Made by a program: the position numbers and the translations under genes. A stretch of DNA of 64,000 bases, from the NCBI GenBank assembly GCA_031287565.1, contig JAITSS010000046.1, positions 1 to 64,000 of the forward strand, in the 5' to 3' direction. Each line of letters starts with the position of its first letter. The first letter of the stretch is position 1. The notes under the pieces are model-generated. The model had not been told where the DNA came from. It did no database searches and saw only the letters and a list, made by a program, of their open reading frames with translations. This document shows positions 1 to 7,853 of this stretch, one piece after another. This stretch comes from Desulfobulbaceae bacterium (GTDB lineage: Bacteria; Desulfobacterota; Desulfobulbia; Desulfobulbales; Desulfocapsaceae).

Positions 1-133
1 TATGCCAGACCTGGAATTAGTACCACATTGTAGGATGTCTTGGAAACTGCGCGTTCTGTGCGACAGGCAACGGGACATACTACAAAGTGGCAGTTGCCAA
101 GCCGCGCCGTTGTTGGCTATGATGCGGCCCAGT
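1..133. other. Left flank of the repeat array, no gene assigned
   Basis: I see no convincing gene in this stretch. It is open in one forward frame, but that frame simply runs on into the array repeats, so it is not evidence of coding. If the array is read in the plus direction this would be the leader side, yet no strongly AT-rich leader is visible. The cas genes, if any, would have to lie to the left of the window. Confidence 0.4.
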
Positions 134-570
134 CCCAGAGATGGGAACGGAACCGGTTCCGATTGTGACTATTCGGAAATTATAAATACTTTCCGTACCC
201 CAGAGATGGGAACGGAACCGGTTCCGATTGTGACAAACAACAGGAGTGTATACGTCGGGCTTATCCCCAGAGATGGGAACGGAACCGGTTCCGATTGTGA
301 CTAAACATTACTTTGAAAAAAATGTCTGCCTTGCCCAGAGATGGGAACGGAACCGGTTCAGATTGTGACGGAACCCGGCGGGAGTCATATCCCGTCAATG
401 AATGCCCAGAGATGGGAACGGAACCGGTTCCGATTGTGACTTTCCATCATGTTCTACAGGAACATGATACCCAGAGATGGGAACGGACCGGTTCCGATTG
501 TGACACAACAAAACAACTCATGATTCCCACACATCCCAGAGATGGGAACGGAACCGGTTCCGATTGTGAC
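134..570 (+). CRISPR. CRISPR-like array, 7 repeats and 6 spacers
   Basis: Seven 36-bp repeats lie at 134-169, 199-234, 266-301, 334-369, 405-440, 470-504 and 535-570. They start CCCAGAGATGGGAACGG, contain the perfect palindrome GGAACCGGTTCC and end GATTGTGAC. The fourth has one substitution and the sixth has lost one base. The six spacers are unrelated to each other but vary in length (29, 31, 32, 35, 29 and 30 nt), more than is usual within one array. The 3' end resembles the ATTGAAAC-type end of many type I and III repeats, which favours reading on the plus strand. No cas gene is visible, so type and function are open. Several spacers contain inverted repeats, which is atypical. Confidence 0.6.
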
Positions 571-1199
571 TGCTGTTCTCCCCTCTCCCGCTTGCGGGAG
601 AGGGGCGGGGGTGAGGGCGCTGAACAAAACCCCTCACCCGTCGCTTCGCGCCACCCTCTCCCACAAGTGGCAGAGGGAATAATATGTGCCAAGTCCGTGA
701 TTGTGACAGCTGTTCTCCCCTCACCCGTCGCTTCGCGCCACCCTCTCCCACAAGTGGGAGGGGGAATAATATGTGCCAAGTATCAAAATCCTTCCTACTG
801 TTTTCAAATCTCCCACAAGTGGGAGGGGGAATAATATGTGCCCAGTCCGTGATTGTGACTGCTGTTCTCCCCTCACCCGCTTGCGGGAGAGGGGCGGGGG
901 TGAGGGCGCTTTATAACAAAAGCCCTCACCCGTCGCTTCGCGCCGCCCTCTCCCACAAGTGGCAGAAGGAATAATATGTGCCAAGTCCGTGATTGTGACA
1001 CGCTGTTCTCCCCTCTCCCGCTTGCGGGAGAGGGGCGGGGGTGAGGGTGCTTTATAACAAAAGCCCTCACCCGTCGCTTCGCGCCGCCCTCTCCCACAAG
1101 TGGCAGAAGGAATAATATGTGCCAAGTCCGTGATTGTGACAGCTGTTCTCCCCTCACCCGCAAGTGGGAGAGGGAAGACATGCCAACGCCAATTGTGAC
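571..1199. repeat. Tandem ~140-bp palindromic units abutting the array
   Basis: Units run 571-707, 708-859, 860-999, 1000-1140 and a short last one 1141-1199. Each begins with a form of CTGTTCTCCCCTC, carries GC-rich inverted repeats (CTCCCGCTTGCGGGAG and a partner CCCTCACCC/GGGTGAGGG), then AATAATATGTGCC, and ends CCGTGATTGTGAC (ATTGTGAC in the last). The closing GATTGTGAC is identical to the end of the upstream array repeat. The GC-rich core resembles intergenic palindromic repeats that are common in proteobacteria. The unit at 708-859 contains an extra partial duplication. Several long reading frames cross the region on both strands but are by-products of the repetition. Confidence 0.8.
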
Positions 1200-1213
1200 T
1201 TGTCATCCTCCAC

Positions 1214-2341
1214 TCATGTATGGGAGTGGAACAACAAATTCGGAAAAGCCGCTCGGTCGAGCATGGCGGCCAAACCGCCCTTTTCCTCCGGCGAAAATCC
1301 CATCACCTCGCGCCAGATTTCATCACTTTCCATACAAAAATAAATGCAGGTGGCCGGGTCGGCGAAGCGGCGCAATTCCTGGTAAACAAATTGATATAAT
1401 TCGACGCGGCGCGGGCGGAAATAGCGGCGCTTGCCGTCGAGTCCGTCGATGAATTCGTGGCGATAGATTTCCGTTTGCGGGAAGCGGGCGACGGCGATTT
1501 GTTTCAGGGGCGGCAGAAAACGCAAAGCGCCCAGGGAAATCCAGGCGATGGCTTCAGGCGGCACAGCCGCAAACAGGGCGGTGATGGTCTGGCGGTAGCC
1601 TTGGCGCCAGTTGTTATGCAGAATCAGCGGGTCAAAATGAAAGGCCAGGCGATAGCCCCAAGCGGCGCAGCGACGAGCCGCCTCGAGGCGTTCGTCAAGG
1701 CTCGCTGAACGCGCTTCCTGTCGCCGCATGATTTCCGGGCTGTTCAGCGACCAGGCGACGATGGTGTGCCCGTTGTGGTCGAGGCCCTCCAGGTTTTCCA
1801 CCACCGCGCTCTTGGTTTTCAGTTCGAGGACGGCGTTGTCGCGCCGGGCGAAAAAGGGCACGAGTATCTGGCTTAGGCCCGTGATGCGGTCAAGCGCCAG
1901 TGAATCGGTGAATTCACCGCTGCCGATGCGACGCGGCTGGCCGTCGGTTAGCGCCAGCGCCAGTTCGTCGCATAAATCAGAAATATTGATGAAAACACTG
2001 GTCCATGGGCGGTTCAGATAGGCTTGCAGAATGCAGTAGACGCAATCCATCGGGCAATTGAAACCGGTGGTCAGCACCTGATAGCCGCAGCAGCGATATT
2101 CCCTGGTACCGGGACAGGGTTTGAAAAATCGGCCCTGATAACGATGCAGCATCAGGGTTTTTTTCGCGGCTCGCCAGGATGAAGCATCGGCTTGCCACTG
2201 GGCGGCGTTTGCTCCATCATCGGTAACAATTTGCCACGGTAGGGCCGCGCGACGGAGAATATCCTGACAATACTCATCTGAAAGACAGGACGCTTCGACC
2301 AGGATTCGTTCGAGATAACGGGACGGGTCAGCCCACGACAT
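1214..2341 (-). CDS. SPL-family radical SAM protein (spore photoproduct lyase-like)
   Basis: A 375-residue radical SAM protein of the spore photoproduct lyase / DNA repair photolyase family. The cluster motif CX3CX2C is at C96, C100 and C103 (CPMDCVYC) and is followed by the family's LQAYLN segment. Further downstream is HFDPLILHNNW, matching the SplB barrel. Family members use S-adenosylmethionine and a [4Fe-4S] cluster; SplB itself reverts the spore photoproduct in DNA. The organism shows no sign of sporulation here, so a repair role on another thymine lesion or on RNA/DNA bases is only inferred. It stands alone next to the repeat array, and an inverted repeat (TCCACTC/GAGTGGA, 1209-1230) spans its stop codon. 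Confidence 0.82.
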   Translation of the reverse strand: MSWADPSRYLERILVEASCLSDEYCQDILRRAALPWQIVTDDGANAAQWQADASSWRAAKKTLMLHRYQGRFFKPCPGTREYRCCGYQVLTTGFNCPMDCVYCILQAYLNRPWTSVFINISDLCDELALALTDGQPRRIGSGEFTDSLALDRITGLSQILVPFFARRDNAVLELKTKSAVVENLEGLDHNGHTIVAWSLNSPEIMRRQEARSASLDERLEAARRCAAWGYRLAFHFDPLILHNNWRQGYRQTITALFAAVPPEAIAWISLGALRFLPPLKQIAVARFPQTEIYRHEFIDGLDGKRRYFRPRRVELYQFVYQELRRFADPATCIYFCMESDEIWREVMGFSPEEKGGLAAMLDRAAFPNLLFHSHT

Positions 2342-2479
2342 GCGCGCTCCTTTTTGGGCCGCGCCTGGAAGAGAATGGTAATTTTTTCATTATTCTGGCG
2401 CGGCTTTTTTCACATACTGTATAATACTCCGTTCATCTGTTCATCAATTCTTCCTATAGCAATCCGCCCGGACCCAACC

Positions 2480-4009
2480 ATGTCGGTTGATATCCTCATC
2501 AACGCCCGCAACTATGAAACCCGCCTGGCCCTGGTCGAACACGGCGTGTTGAGCGAATTCCATATCCAGCGCCCGACCGAAAAAGGGATGACCGGCAATC
2601 TCTACAAGGGGAAAATTGTCCGGGTTCTGCCGGGAATGCAGGCCGCTTTTGTCGATATTGGTCTGGAGCGCACCGGTTTTCTCTACGTCGATGATGTCTA
2701 TGTCGCCGACGCCGGGCAATTTCCCGATCCGTCGGATGAATCGCCGCCGGTGCACACCAGTGATCCGGAACAGGAAAGCGATACGCCGCCCAAACGCGGC
2801 CCGCAATTCCGCATCGAACAGTTGCTGACCGAGGGACAAACCGTTCTGGCGCAGATCAACAAGGAGCCAATCGGCACCAAAGGGGCGCGTCTGACCTGCC
2901 ACATCACCTTGCCGTGCCGTAATCTGGTCTTTCTGCCCTTAACCGATCATGTCGGCATCTCGCGCAAGATTGAGGATGAGGCCATCCGCGAACAGTTGCG
3001 GGAAAAGATTATGGCCATCCGACCGCAGGGCAGCGGCTTCATTGTGCGCACTGTCGCCGAAAGCGCCAGTCTCGAAGAGCTGGAAGCCGACATGGAATTT
3101 CTCCTCAACCTGTGGGAGGACGTGCGGCAGCGCGTCGAAACCGTAGCGGCGCCGTCTCTGATCTACGAAGACCTCGATATCACCCTGCGCTCGGTGCGCG
3201 ATTTATTCACCCCCGATGTTGACCGCTTGATCGTCGATTCGCCGCAGGCGCACGCGAAAATCGTCGCCTTCGCCCGCACCTTCGCCCCGGCTTTGCTCAA
3301 ACGCCTGGCTTTGTACCAGGGCGAAACGCCTCTTTTTGAGGCGCACGGTATCGAGTCCGAAATCAGTCGCGCCATTGAAAAGAAAGTCTGGTTGCGCTCC
3401 GGCGGCTACATCATCATTGAAAGCACCGAAGCCTTGTCGGTCATTGATGTCAACACCGGGCGTTATGTCGGTAAATGCAACCTCAGCGAAACCATCTTCA
3501 AGACCAATATGGAAGCGGCGGTGGAGATCGCCTACCAACTGCGACTGCGCAACATTGGCGGCATCATCATCATCGACTTCATCGACATGGAAGAGGAGGA
3601 GCAGCGCGAGACGCTGTACGCCGCCTTCAAAGAGGCGATGAAACGCGACAAGAGCCGCATCAATATCCTGAAACTTTCCGAATTCGGCCTGGTGCAGATG
3701 ACGAGAAAGCGCAACAGCGAGAGCCTCTATCAGTTGATGTGCGAGCCGTGTCTGTATTGCCGCGGCGAGGGGATGCTGAAATCGCGGCGCACCATCTGCT
3801 ATGAAATCTTCCGGAAAATTGACCGTAATGCCAAAAGCGTCGGCGGCAACACCGTGACGGTGCGGGCGCATCCCGATATTGCTGAAATGCTGTCGGGTGA
3901 GGCGGAAGCGCCGCTTTTGCAACTGGGGCGCGACATCGGCAAACGCATCATCGTCGCGGCGGCCAAAGACCTGCACATCGAAAAATACGAAATCATCTGG
4001 CAACGCTGA
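2480..4009 (+). CDS. rng: Ribonuclease G (RNase E/G family)
   Basis: A 509-residue endoribonuclease that cuts single-stranded, AU-rich RNA in rRNA maturation and mRNA decay. The N-terminal S1-type RNA-binding region is at about 35-125 (KGKIVRVLPGMQAAFVDIG). The catalytic DNase I-like domain holds the metal-binding aspartates near D323 (DVNTGR) and D366 (IDFIDM). The zinc-link motif CLYCRGEG is near 424-431. The length fits RNase G, not RNase E, because the long C-terminal scaffold is absent. The ATG at 2480 is chosen because family homology begins at MSVDILIN; an in-frame ATG 126 bases upstream would add an unrelated hydrophobic stretch. No close partner gene; a peptidase gene follows after 59 bases. 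Confidence 0.93.
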   Translation: MSVDILINARNYETRLALVEHGVLSEFHIQRPTEKGMTGNLYKGKIVRVLPGMQAAFVDIGLERTGFLYVDDVYVADAGQFPDPSDESPPVHTSDPEQESDTPPKRGPQFRIEQLLTEGQTVLAQINKEPIGTKGARLTCHITLPCRNLVFLPLTDHVGISRKIEDEAIREQLREKIMAIRPQGSGFIVRTVAESASLEELEADMEFLLNLWEDVRQRVETVAAPSLIYEDLDITLRSVRDLFTPDVDRLIVDSPQAHAKIVAFARTFAPALLKRLALYQGETPLFEAHGIESEISRAIEKKVWLRSGGYIIIESTEALSVIDVNTGRYVGKCNLSETIFKTNMEAAVEIAYQLRLRNIGGIIIIDFIDMEEEEQRETLYAAFKEAMKRDKSRINILKLSEFGLVQMTRKRNSESLYQLMCEPCLYCRGEGMLKSRRTICYEIFRKIDRNAKSVGGNTVTVRAHPDIAEMLSGEAEAPLLQLGRDIGKRIIVAAAKDLHIEKYEIIWQR

Positions 4010-4068
4010 CCCGCCAGTCGCGGCGCCAACTATCTTTTTCCCCTCACTCTCAAATCAAGGCGACGCAT

Positions 4069-5469
4069 ATGGCCTTTCCTTCGATGCAAAAAAACCAGAA
4101 ACCCCAGGCGAAACGCGGCCTTTCGTCGTCGTCGGCCGTCGCTGCGGCGGTCTTGGTCCTCGTTGTCCTCGGCCTCTTTTTCCTCTTCTTCGAGTTGGAA
4201 AAACCCAGCCTTGTCGTGGAAAACGGCGACGGCATCGCCCGCAATGACACCATCGTCGTCGCGGTGAAAGATGAAAAAAGCGGTATCCGTCGCGTGAAAA
4301 TCGAAGCCATCCAGGGCAGTCTGAAGAAAGAACTGCTGGTCAAAGAATATCCGCGTGACGGCTACACCGGTCGGATCGGCCCGGCCTCCGACCGGCTGGA
4401 AGCCCTGTTCAGCGCCGAAAATTTCGGCTTTAAGGAAGGCGACATCGAGCTTGTTGTCACCGCGAACGATTATTCGCTGGGCGGTTTGCTTGGCGGCAAC
4501 AGCGCGGCGACGCGAAAGACCGTGCGCCTCGACAGCAAACCGCCGGTCATCACCCAACTGTTCAACAAACCCTTCATCACGCCCGGCGGCAGCGCCTTGG
4601 CGGCGTATAGCCTGAACGAACCGGTGAAAGAACAAGGCGTGCTCCTGGGCGACCGGTTTTTCCCCGGCGCGCCTCTGCAAGGGAGCAAAAACACTTATGT
4701 CTGCTATTTCGCCCTGCCGTATGACGCGGAAAAGCTGGAGCAGGCTGTGGTGCGGGCGACCGATTTGGCGGGCAACGTCGCCAATTCCGGTTTGGCCATG
4801 CGTTTCAAAGCGGTGAAATGGAAAGAGGATAAGATTCCCGTAAGCGACAATTTTCTGGCCATGAAACTGCCGGAGTTCGAGCAGCATTATCCAGAGATGC
4901 GCGGCGAGCCGCTGGAGAAATACAAATACATCAACGGCGAGGTGCGGCGGGCCAACGAGAAACAAATCGACGAACTCTGCGCGAACAGCGATGAACAGCG
5001 TTTGTGGCGCGGCGCCTTTCTCCGAATGCCGGGCAGCGCTCGCGCTGGGTTCGCCGACCATCGCGGCTATGTCTATAACGGCGAAGAATTTGACCGGCAG
5101 GTGCATCTGGGCATGGACATCGCCTCGCTTGCCCACGCCCAGGTGCGGGCCGCCAACGCAGGGAAGGTTGTTTTCGCTGATTATTTAGGAATTTACGGCA
5201 ATATGGTCTTGATTGACCACGGTCAGGGCCTGTTCAGCCTCTATTCACACATGAGCCAGATAAACGTCGCGGCGGGCGATGCGGTGACGCCGCAAACCGC
5301 GCTGGGGCTGACCGGCGCGACCGGCATGGCTGGCGGCGACCACCTGCATTTTTCCATGCTGGTGCGCGGTGTTTTCGTCACGCCGATTGAGTGGTGGGAC
5401 CCGCATTGGATCAAGGTAAATATCGACGAACCGCTGGCGGGCGTTGGCGGCGCGGGCGGCGCACGTTGA
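4069..5469 (+). CDS. M23-family metallopeptidase, membrane anchored
   Basis: A 466-residue cell-envelope protein with one N-terminal membrane segment at about residues 20-46 (AVLVLVVLGLFFLFF), placing the rest outside the cytoplasmic membrane. The C-terminal M23 (LytM-like) domain spans about 340-450. Its zinc ligands are visible as HLGMD (H346, D350) and HLH (H425, H427). Family members cleave peptide crosslinks in peptidoglycan. The middle 50-330 looks like a beta-rich, Ig-like module and is not assigned. The full ligand set suggests an active enzyme. It follows rng in the same direction but there is no functional link. The exact role in wall growth or division cannot be told from the sequence. 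Confidence 0.87.
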   Translation: MAFPSMQKNQKPQAKRGLSSSSAVAAAVLVLVVLGLFFLFFELEKPSLVVENGDGIARNDTIVVAVKDEKSGIRRVKIEAIQGSLKKELLVKEYPRDGYTGRIGPASDRLEALFSAENFGFKEGDIELVVTANDYSLGGLLGGNSAATRKTVRLDSKPPVITQLFNKPFITPGGSALAAYSLNEPVKEQGVLLGDRFFPGAPLQGSKNTYVCYFALPYDAEKLEQAVVRATDLAGNVANSGLAMRFKAVKWKEDKIPVSDNFLAMKLPEFEQHYPEMRGEPLEKYKYINGEVRRANEKQIDELCANSDEQRLWRGAFLRMPGSARAGFADHRGYVYNGEEFDRQVHLGMDIASLAHAQVRAANAGKVVFADYLGIYGNMVLIDHGQGLFSLYSHMSQINVAAGDAVTPQTALGLTGATGMAGGDHLHFSMLVRGVFVTPIEWWDPHWIKVNIDEPLAGVGGAGGAR

Positions 5470-5566
5470 TCTGACCGATATTGCGGTTGGATAAACCTGG
5501 CGCGCTTCGGCATTCGGGCGAGTCCCGAATATTTTGGTCTCATCCTTTTCCTCTGGTCAACACGCT

Positions 5567-6016
5567 ATGAAGACGCAAACCGCGATTCAAGACCGTTACC
5601 CCGACCGGCACGCCAACTGCTTCGGCTGTGGCCGCAACAACCCGCATGGCCTGCATCTGAAAAGCTTCGTATCGGGCGATGAAGTCGTCTGCCGCTACAC
5701 GCCGCCGCCCGCCTGCACCGGCGGCGTGCCGGATTTCCTGTATGGCGGTCTCATGGCCTGTCTCTTTGATTGCCACAGCGCCGCCACGGCCACCGCCGCT
5801 GTTTTGGTGGATGACGGCGAGCCGCCGCGTTTTGTCACCGCCTCGTTGCAGGTGGATTTCAAAAAACCGACGCCGATGGGCGTTGAGCTGGAACTGTTCG
5901 CGAAGGCGGTCGAAGTGGGGGAACGGAAAGTTATCGTCGAAGCGCGTCTGGTGGCGGCGGGTGAAATTCGCGCCACGGCGCGGGTGGTGATGGTGCGCTT
6001 CGCGGCGAAGAAATAG
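5567..6016 (+). CDS. Hotdog-fold thioesterase, PaaI-like
   Basis: A 149-residue protein with the hotdog thioesterase pattern: a substrate-loop region DFLYGGLMACLFD in place of the usual HGG segment, and a beta strand FVTASLQVDFKKPTP typical of PaaI/YbgC-like folds. An N-terminal CFGCG pair (C18, C21) is seen in a subgroup of these proteins and may bind metal. Members hydrolyse acyl-CoA or acyl-ACP thioesters; the substrate here is unknown. The start at 5567 begins at the conserved N-terminus; an upstream ATG would add 11 unrelated residues. It is convergent with the rubrerythrin gene. Confidence 0.75.
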   Translation: MKTQTAIQDRYPDRHANCFGCGRNNPHGLHLKSFVSGDEVVCRYTPPPACTGGVPDFLYGGLMACLFDCHSAATATAAVLVDDGEPPRFVTASLQVDFKKPTPMGVELELFAKAVEVGERKVIVEARLVAAGEIRATARVVMVRFAAKK

Positions 6017-6049
6017 CGCTGTCGCTGGTTTTCCCTCGCCGGAAGACAC

Positions 6050-6085
6050 AAAAAAACCGCCGCCCGGCATGAATCCAGGCGGCGG
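6050..6085 (-). terminator. Rho-independent terminator of the rubrerythrin gene
   Basis: The arms CCGCCGCC (6057-6064) and GGCGGCGG (6078-6085) form an 8-bp GC stem. On the minus strand the stem is followed by a run of seven T, just downstream of the rubrerythrin stop codon. No T run follows on the plus strand. Confidence 0.75.
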
Positions 6086-6112
6086 CGAAAAAAGCGGATT
6101 GAAGGTGGCGGC

Positions 6113-6688
6113 TTACCAGTTGATGCCCAGCAGCTCAAAATAGGCTTGGGCATGGGCGCAGGCCGGACATTTGTCCGGGGCGGAATCGCCTTCGTGAATG
6201 TAGCCGCAGTTGCGACAGCGCCAAGTGGTGGCGGCTTGGCGTTTGAAGACCCGACCTTCTTTGATGTTCTTGACAAAATCGAGAAAACGTCGCTCATGGA
6301 ATTTCTCGGCGACGGCGATGGCGCGCATCACCTGGGCGACTTCGCCGAAGCCTTCTTTGGCGGCGATGTCGGCGTACTGCGGATACATAATGGTGTATTC
6401 GTGGTGCTCGCCGGCGGCGGCGGCAATCAGGTTGGCGCTGGTATCACCGATGATGCCCGCCGGAAAAACGCCGACAATCTCGACATCGCCGCCCTCCAGA
6501 AATTTGAACAGCCGTTCGGCGTGTTCCTTCTCCTGGCTGGCGGTCTCGGTAAAGACGTCAGAAATCTGCACAAATCCATCTTTTTTCGCCTTGCTGGCGA
6601 AGAAGGTGTAGCGGTTGCGGGCCTGTGATTCGCCAGAAAAAGCGGTGAGGATGTTCTTCTCGGTCTGGGTGCCTTTTAGTGAGGCCAT
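6113..6688 (-). CDS. Rubrerythrin
   Basis: A 191-residue diiron peroxidase that reduces hydrogen peroxide in the cytoplasm of anaerobes and microaerophiles. The four-helix ferritin-like domain carries E20, E53/H56, E94/E97 and E128/H131 as diiron ligands. The C-terminal rubredoxin domain has both cysteine pairs (C158/C161 and C174/C177). The start at 6688 has a very good ribosome site (AAGGAG, 7 bases upstream). The gene is monocistronic with its own terminator. A Fur/PerR-like operator lies about 110 bases upstream, which would fit iron or peroxide control. Confidence 0.95.
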   Translation of the reverse strand: MASLKGTQTEKNILTAFSGESQARNRYTFFASKAKKDGFVQISDVFTETASQEKEHAERLFKFLEGGDVEIVGVFPAGIIGDTSANLIAAAAGEHHEYTIMYPQYADIAAKEGFGEVAQVMRAIAVAEKFHERRFLDFVKNIKEGRVFKRQAATTWRCRNCGYIHEGDSAPDKCPACAHAQAYFELLGINW

Positions 6689-6799
6689 GGATATCTCCTT
6701 ATTGGAATATGTTGGGGATTGGCTGCCCAAACTATCGTCGGGCGCGGCCCTCTATGAAGGAAGCAGGATAGGTTTTTTCGCCGGAGAAGTAAAGTAAAT

Positions 6800-6818
6800 A
6801 ATATTGATAATCATTCTC
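6800..6818. promoter_or_regulatory. Candidate Fur/PerR box upstream of rubrerythrin
   Basis: The 19-mer AATATTGATAATCATTCTC matches the E. coli Fur consensus GATAATGATAATCATTATC at 16 of 19 positions by eye, including the full GATAATCATT core. It lies in the 147-base gap upstream of the rubrerythrin gene and just past the 3' end of dtd, so rubrerythrin is the only gene it could serve. A PerR operator has a similar form, so either regulator is possible. Confidence 0.55.
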
Positions 6819-6835
6819 ATTTGGAGCAGTTCTGT

Positions 6836-7294
6836 TTATCTTCCTTCCAAGCGTTTCTCGCTGTCGAGAAGAAGCGTCACCGGGCCGTCATTGATCAGCG
6901 ACACCTGCATATCAGCCTGGAAAATCCCTTCGGCCACGACCAGGCCGTTGCCACGCAGGCGGGCGATGAAGGCCAGATACAGCTCTTTGGCCCGCGTCGG
7001 CGGCGCGGCCTCGGAAAAACCGGGGCGTCGTCCCTTGCGGCAATCGCCGTACAGGGTGAATTGCGAGACGACCAGCGCCTCGCCTTTGACATCGACCACA
7101 GAACGATTCATCTTGCCGGCGGCATCGGCGAAGATGCGCAACGAGGCGACTTTATCGACCATCCAGGCGACATCTGTTTCGTCGTCGCCTATGCCGACAG
7201 CCAAAAAAACCAGCAAACCCGCGCCGATAGTGGCAATCCGCTCACCATCGACCGCGACTTCCGCCTGACGAACACGCTGGAGAACGGCGCGCAT
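6836..7294 (-). CDS. dtd: D-aminoacyl-tRNA deacylase
   Basis: A 152-residue DTD enzyme that removes D-amino acids (and Gly mischarged on tRNA-Ala) from tRNA, protecting translation. The two signature motifs are present: SQFTLYGD in the middle and NDGPVTLLL near the C-terminus. The N-terminus [13 protein letters not shown] matches the family exactly, fixing the start. Length equals the usual 145-155 residues. It lies in the same direction as rubrerythrin, 147 bases upstream of it and separated by the Fur-like box, so it is probably transcribed separately. Confidence 0.95.
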   Translation of the reverse strand: MRAVLQRVRQAEVAVDGERIATIGAGLLVFLAVGIGDDETDVAWMVDKVASLRIFADAAGKMNRSVVDVKGEALVVSQFTLYGDCRKGRRPGFSEAAPPTRAKELYLAFIARLRGNGLVVAEGIFQADMQVSLINDGPVTLLLDSEKRLEGR

Positions 7295-7414
7295 GAAAAA
7301 CTCCTGGACAAAGGTGTGGTCTTTTCCTTCATAAACCGTCTTTTGAGTGTTATAAAGCTCGTCACGATTTCAAAACCGCGTGTCAACGCCATTTCCCCGC
7401 AGGGTTATTTCAGC

Positions 7415-7804
7415 ATGACCATACAATATCTACAAAAGCAGTTGGAGAGGATGACCGGCGAATTATCCGGCCTTCTGGCCGCCGGGTTGGTTTCCGTCGA
7501 TGACGGCCTGACTATCGTTAGCCACAGCATCGATCCGGCGGTTGATGCCGCTGTGCCCGCCGCTTATCTTTCGGCCCTGGTCAAAACCAACCTGCGCGCC
7601 ATGGCGGTTCTGGCCGAAGGCGAGCCGCTGGATGATATTGTCGTCTCCACCGGCTCGGCGCGCTTTCTCGCCCGTTACCGAATCGGCCAGCCGTTTTTTG
7701 TCTTTCTCATGACGAAAAACAGCACCTGGCTTGGTAAATCGCGCGCCCTGCTCGACCGCTACCACGCCCATTTCACTGACATGATTAACGCCTATCTGGA
7801 TTGA
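7415..7804 (+). CDS. Roadblock/LC7-like domain protein
   Basis: A 129-residue single-domain protein. The pattern is an N-terminal helix, GLVSVDDGLTIVSHSI, then a helix SALVKTNLRAMAVLAEG and a strand block DDIVVSTGSARFLARY with FFVFLMTK, which fits the Roadblock/LC7 fold. Bacterial members often modulate small GTPases or act with MglA-like switches; no GTPase gene is next to it here. The ATG at 7415 is preferred because codons before it do not continue the fold. The role is unknown. Confidence 0.6.
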   Translation: MTIQYLQKQLERMTGELSGLLAAGLVSVDDGLTIVSHSIDPAVDAAVPAAYLSALVKTNLRAMAVLAEGEPLDDIVVSTGSARFLARYRIGQPFFVFLMTKNSTWLGKSRALLDRYHAHFTDMINAYLD

Positions 7805-7810
7805 CGGCGA

Positions 7811-7843
7811 CGGCCGGGTGTCTTGCGTTTTCATGCCCGGCCG
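7811..7843. terminator. Hairpin between convergent genes
   Basis: CGGCCGGG (7811-7818) pairs with CCCGGCCG (7836-7843), leaving a 17-base loop. It lies between two convergent stop codons and could serve both genes. There is no long T run on either side, so an intrinsic terminator is likely but not certain. Confidence 0.45.
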
Positions 7844-7853
7844 ATTTCATGTC

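Noticed and set aside
2-974. Long forward frames through the repeat array
   Set aside because: They are created by the repeat sequence itself, repeat the same residues and have no family match.
447-1206. Reverse-strand frames with repeated Arg/Gly-rich peptides in the array
   Set aside because: They come from tandem repetition of the palindromic unit and have no coding signature.
2698-4029. Reverse-strand frames over the RNase G gene
   Set aside because: They lie inside a clearly conserved gene and show no homology.
4030-5136. 368-codon reverse frame over the M23 peptidase
   Set aside because: It is the antisense shadow of a recognised peptidase; the residues are typical of GC-rich antisense frames.
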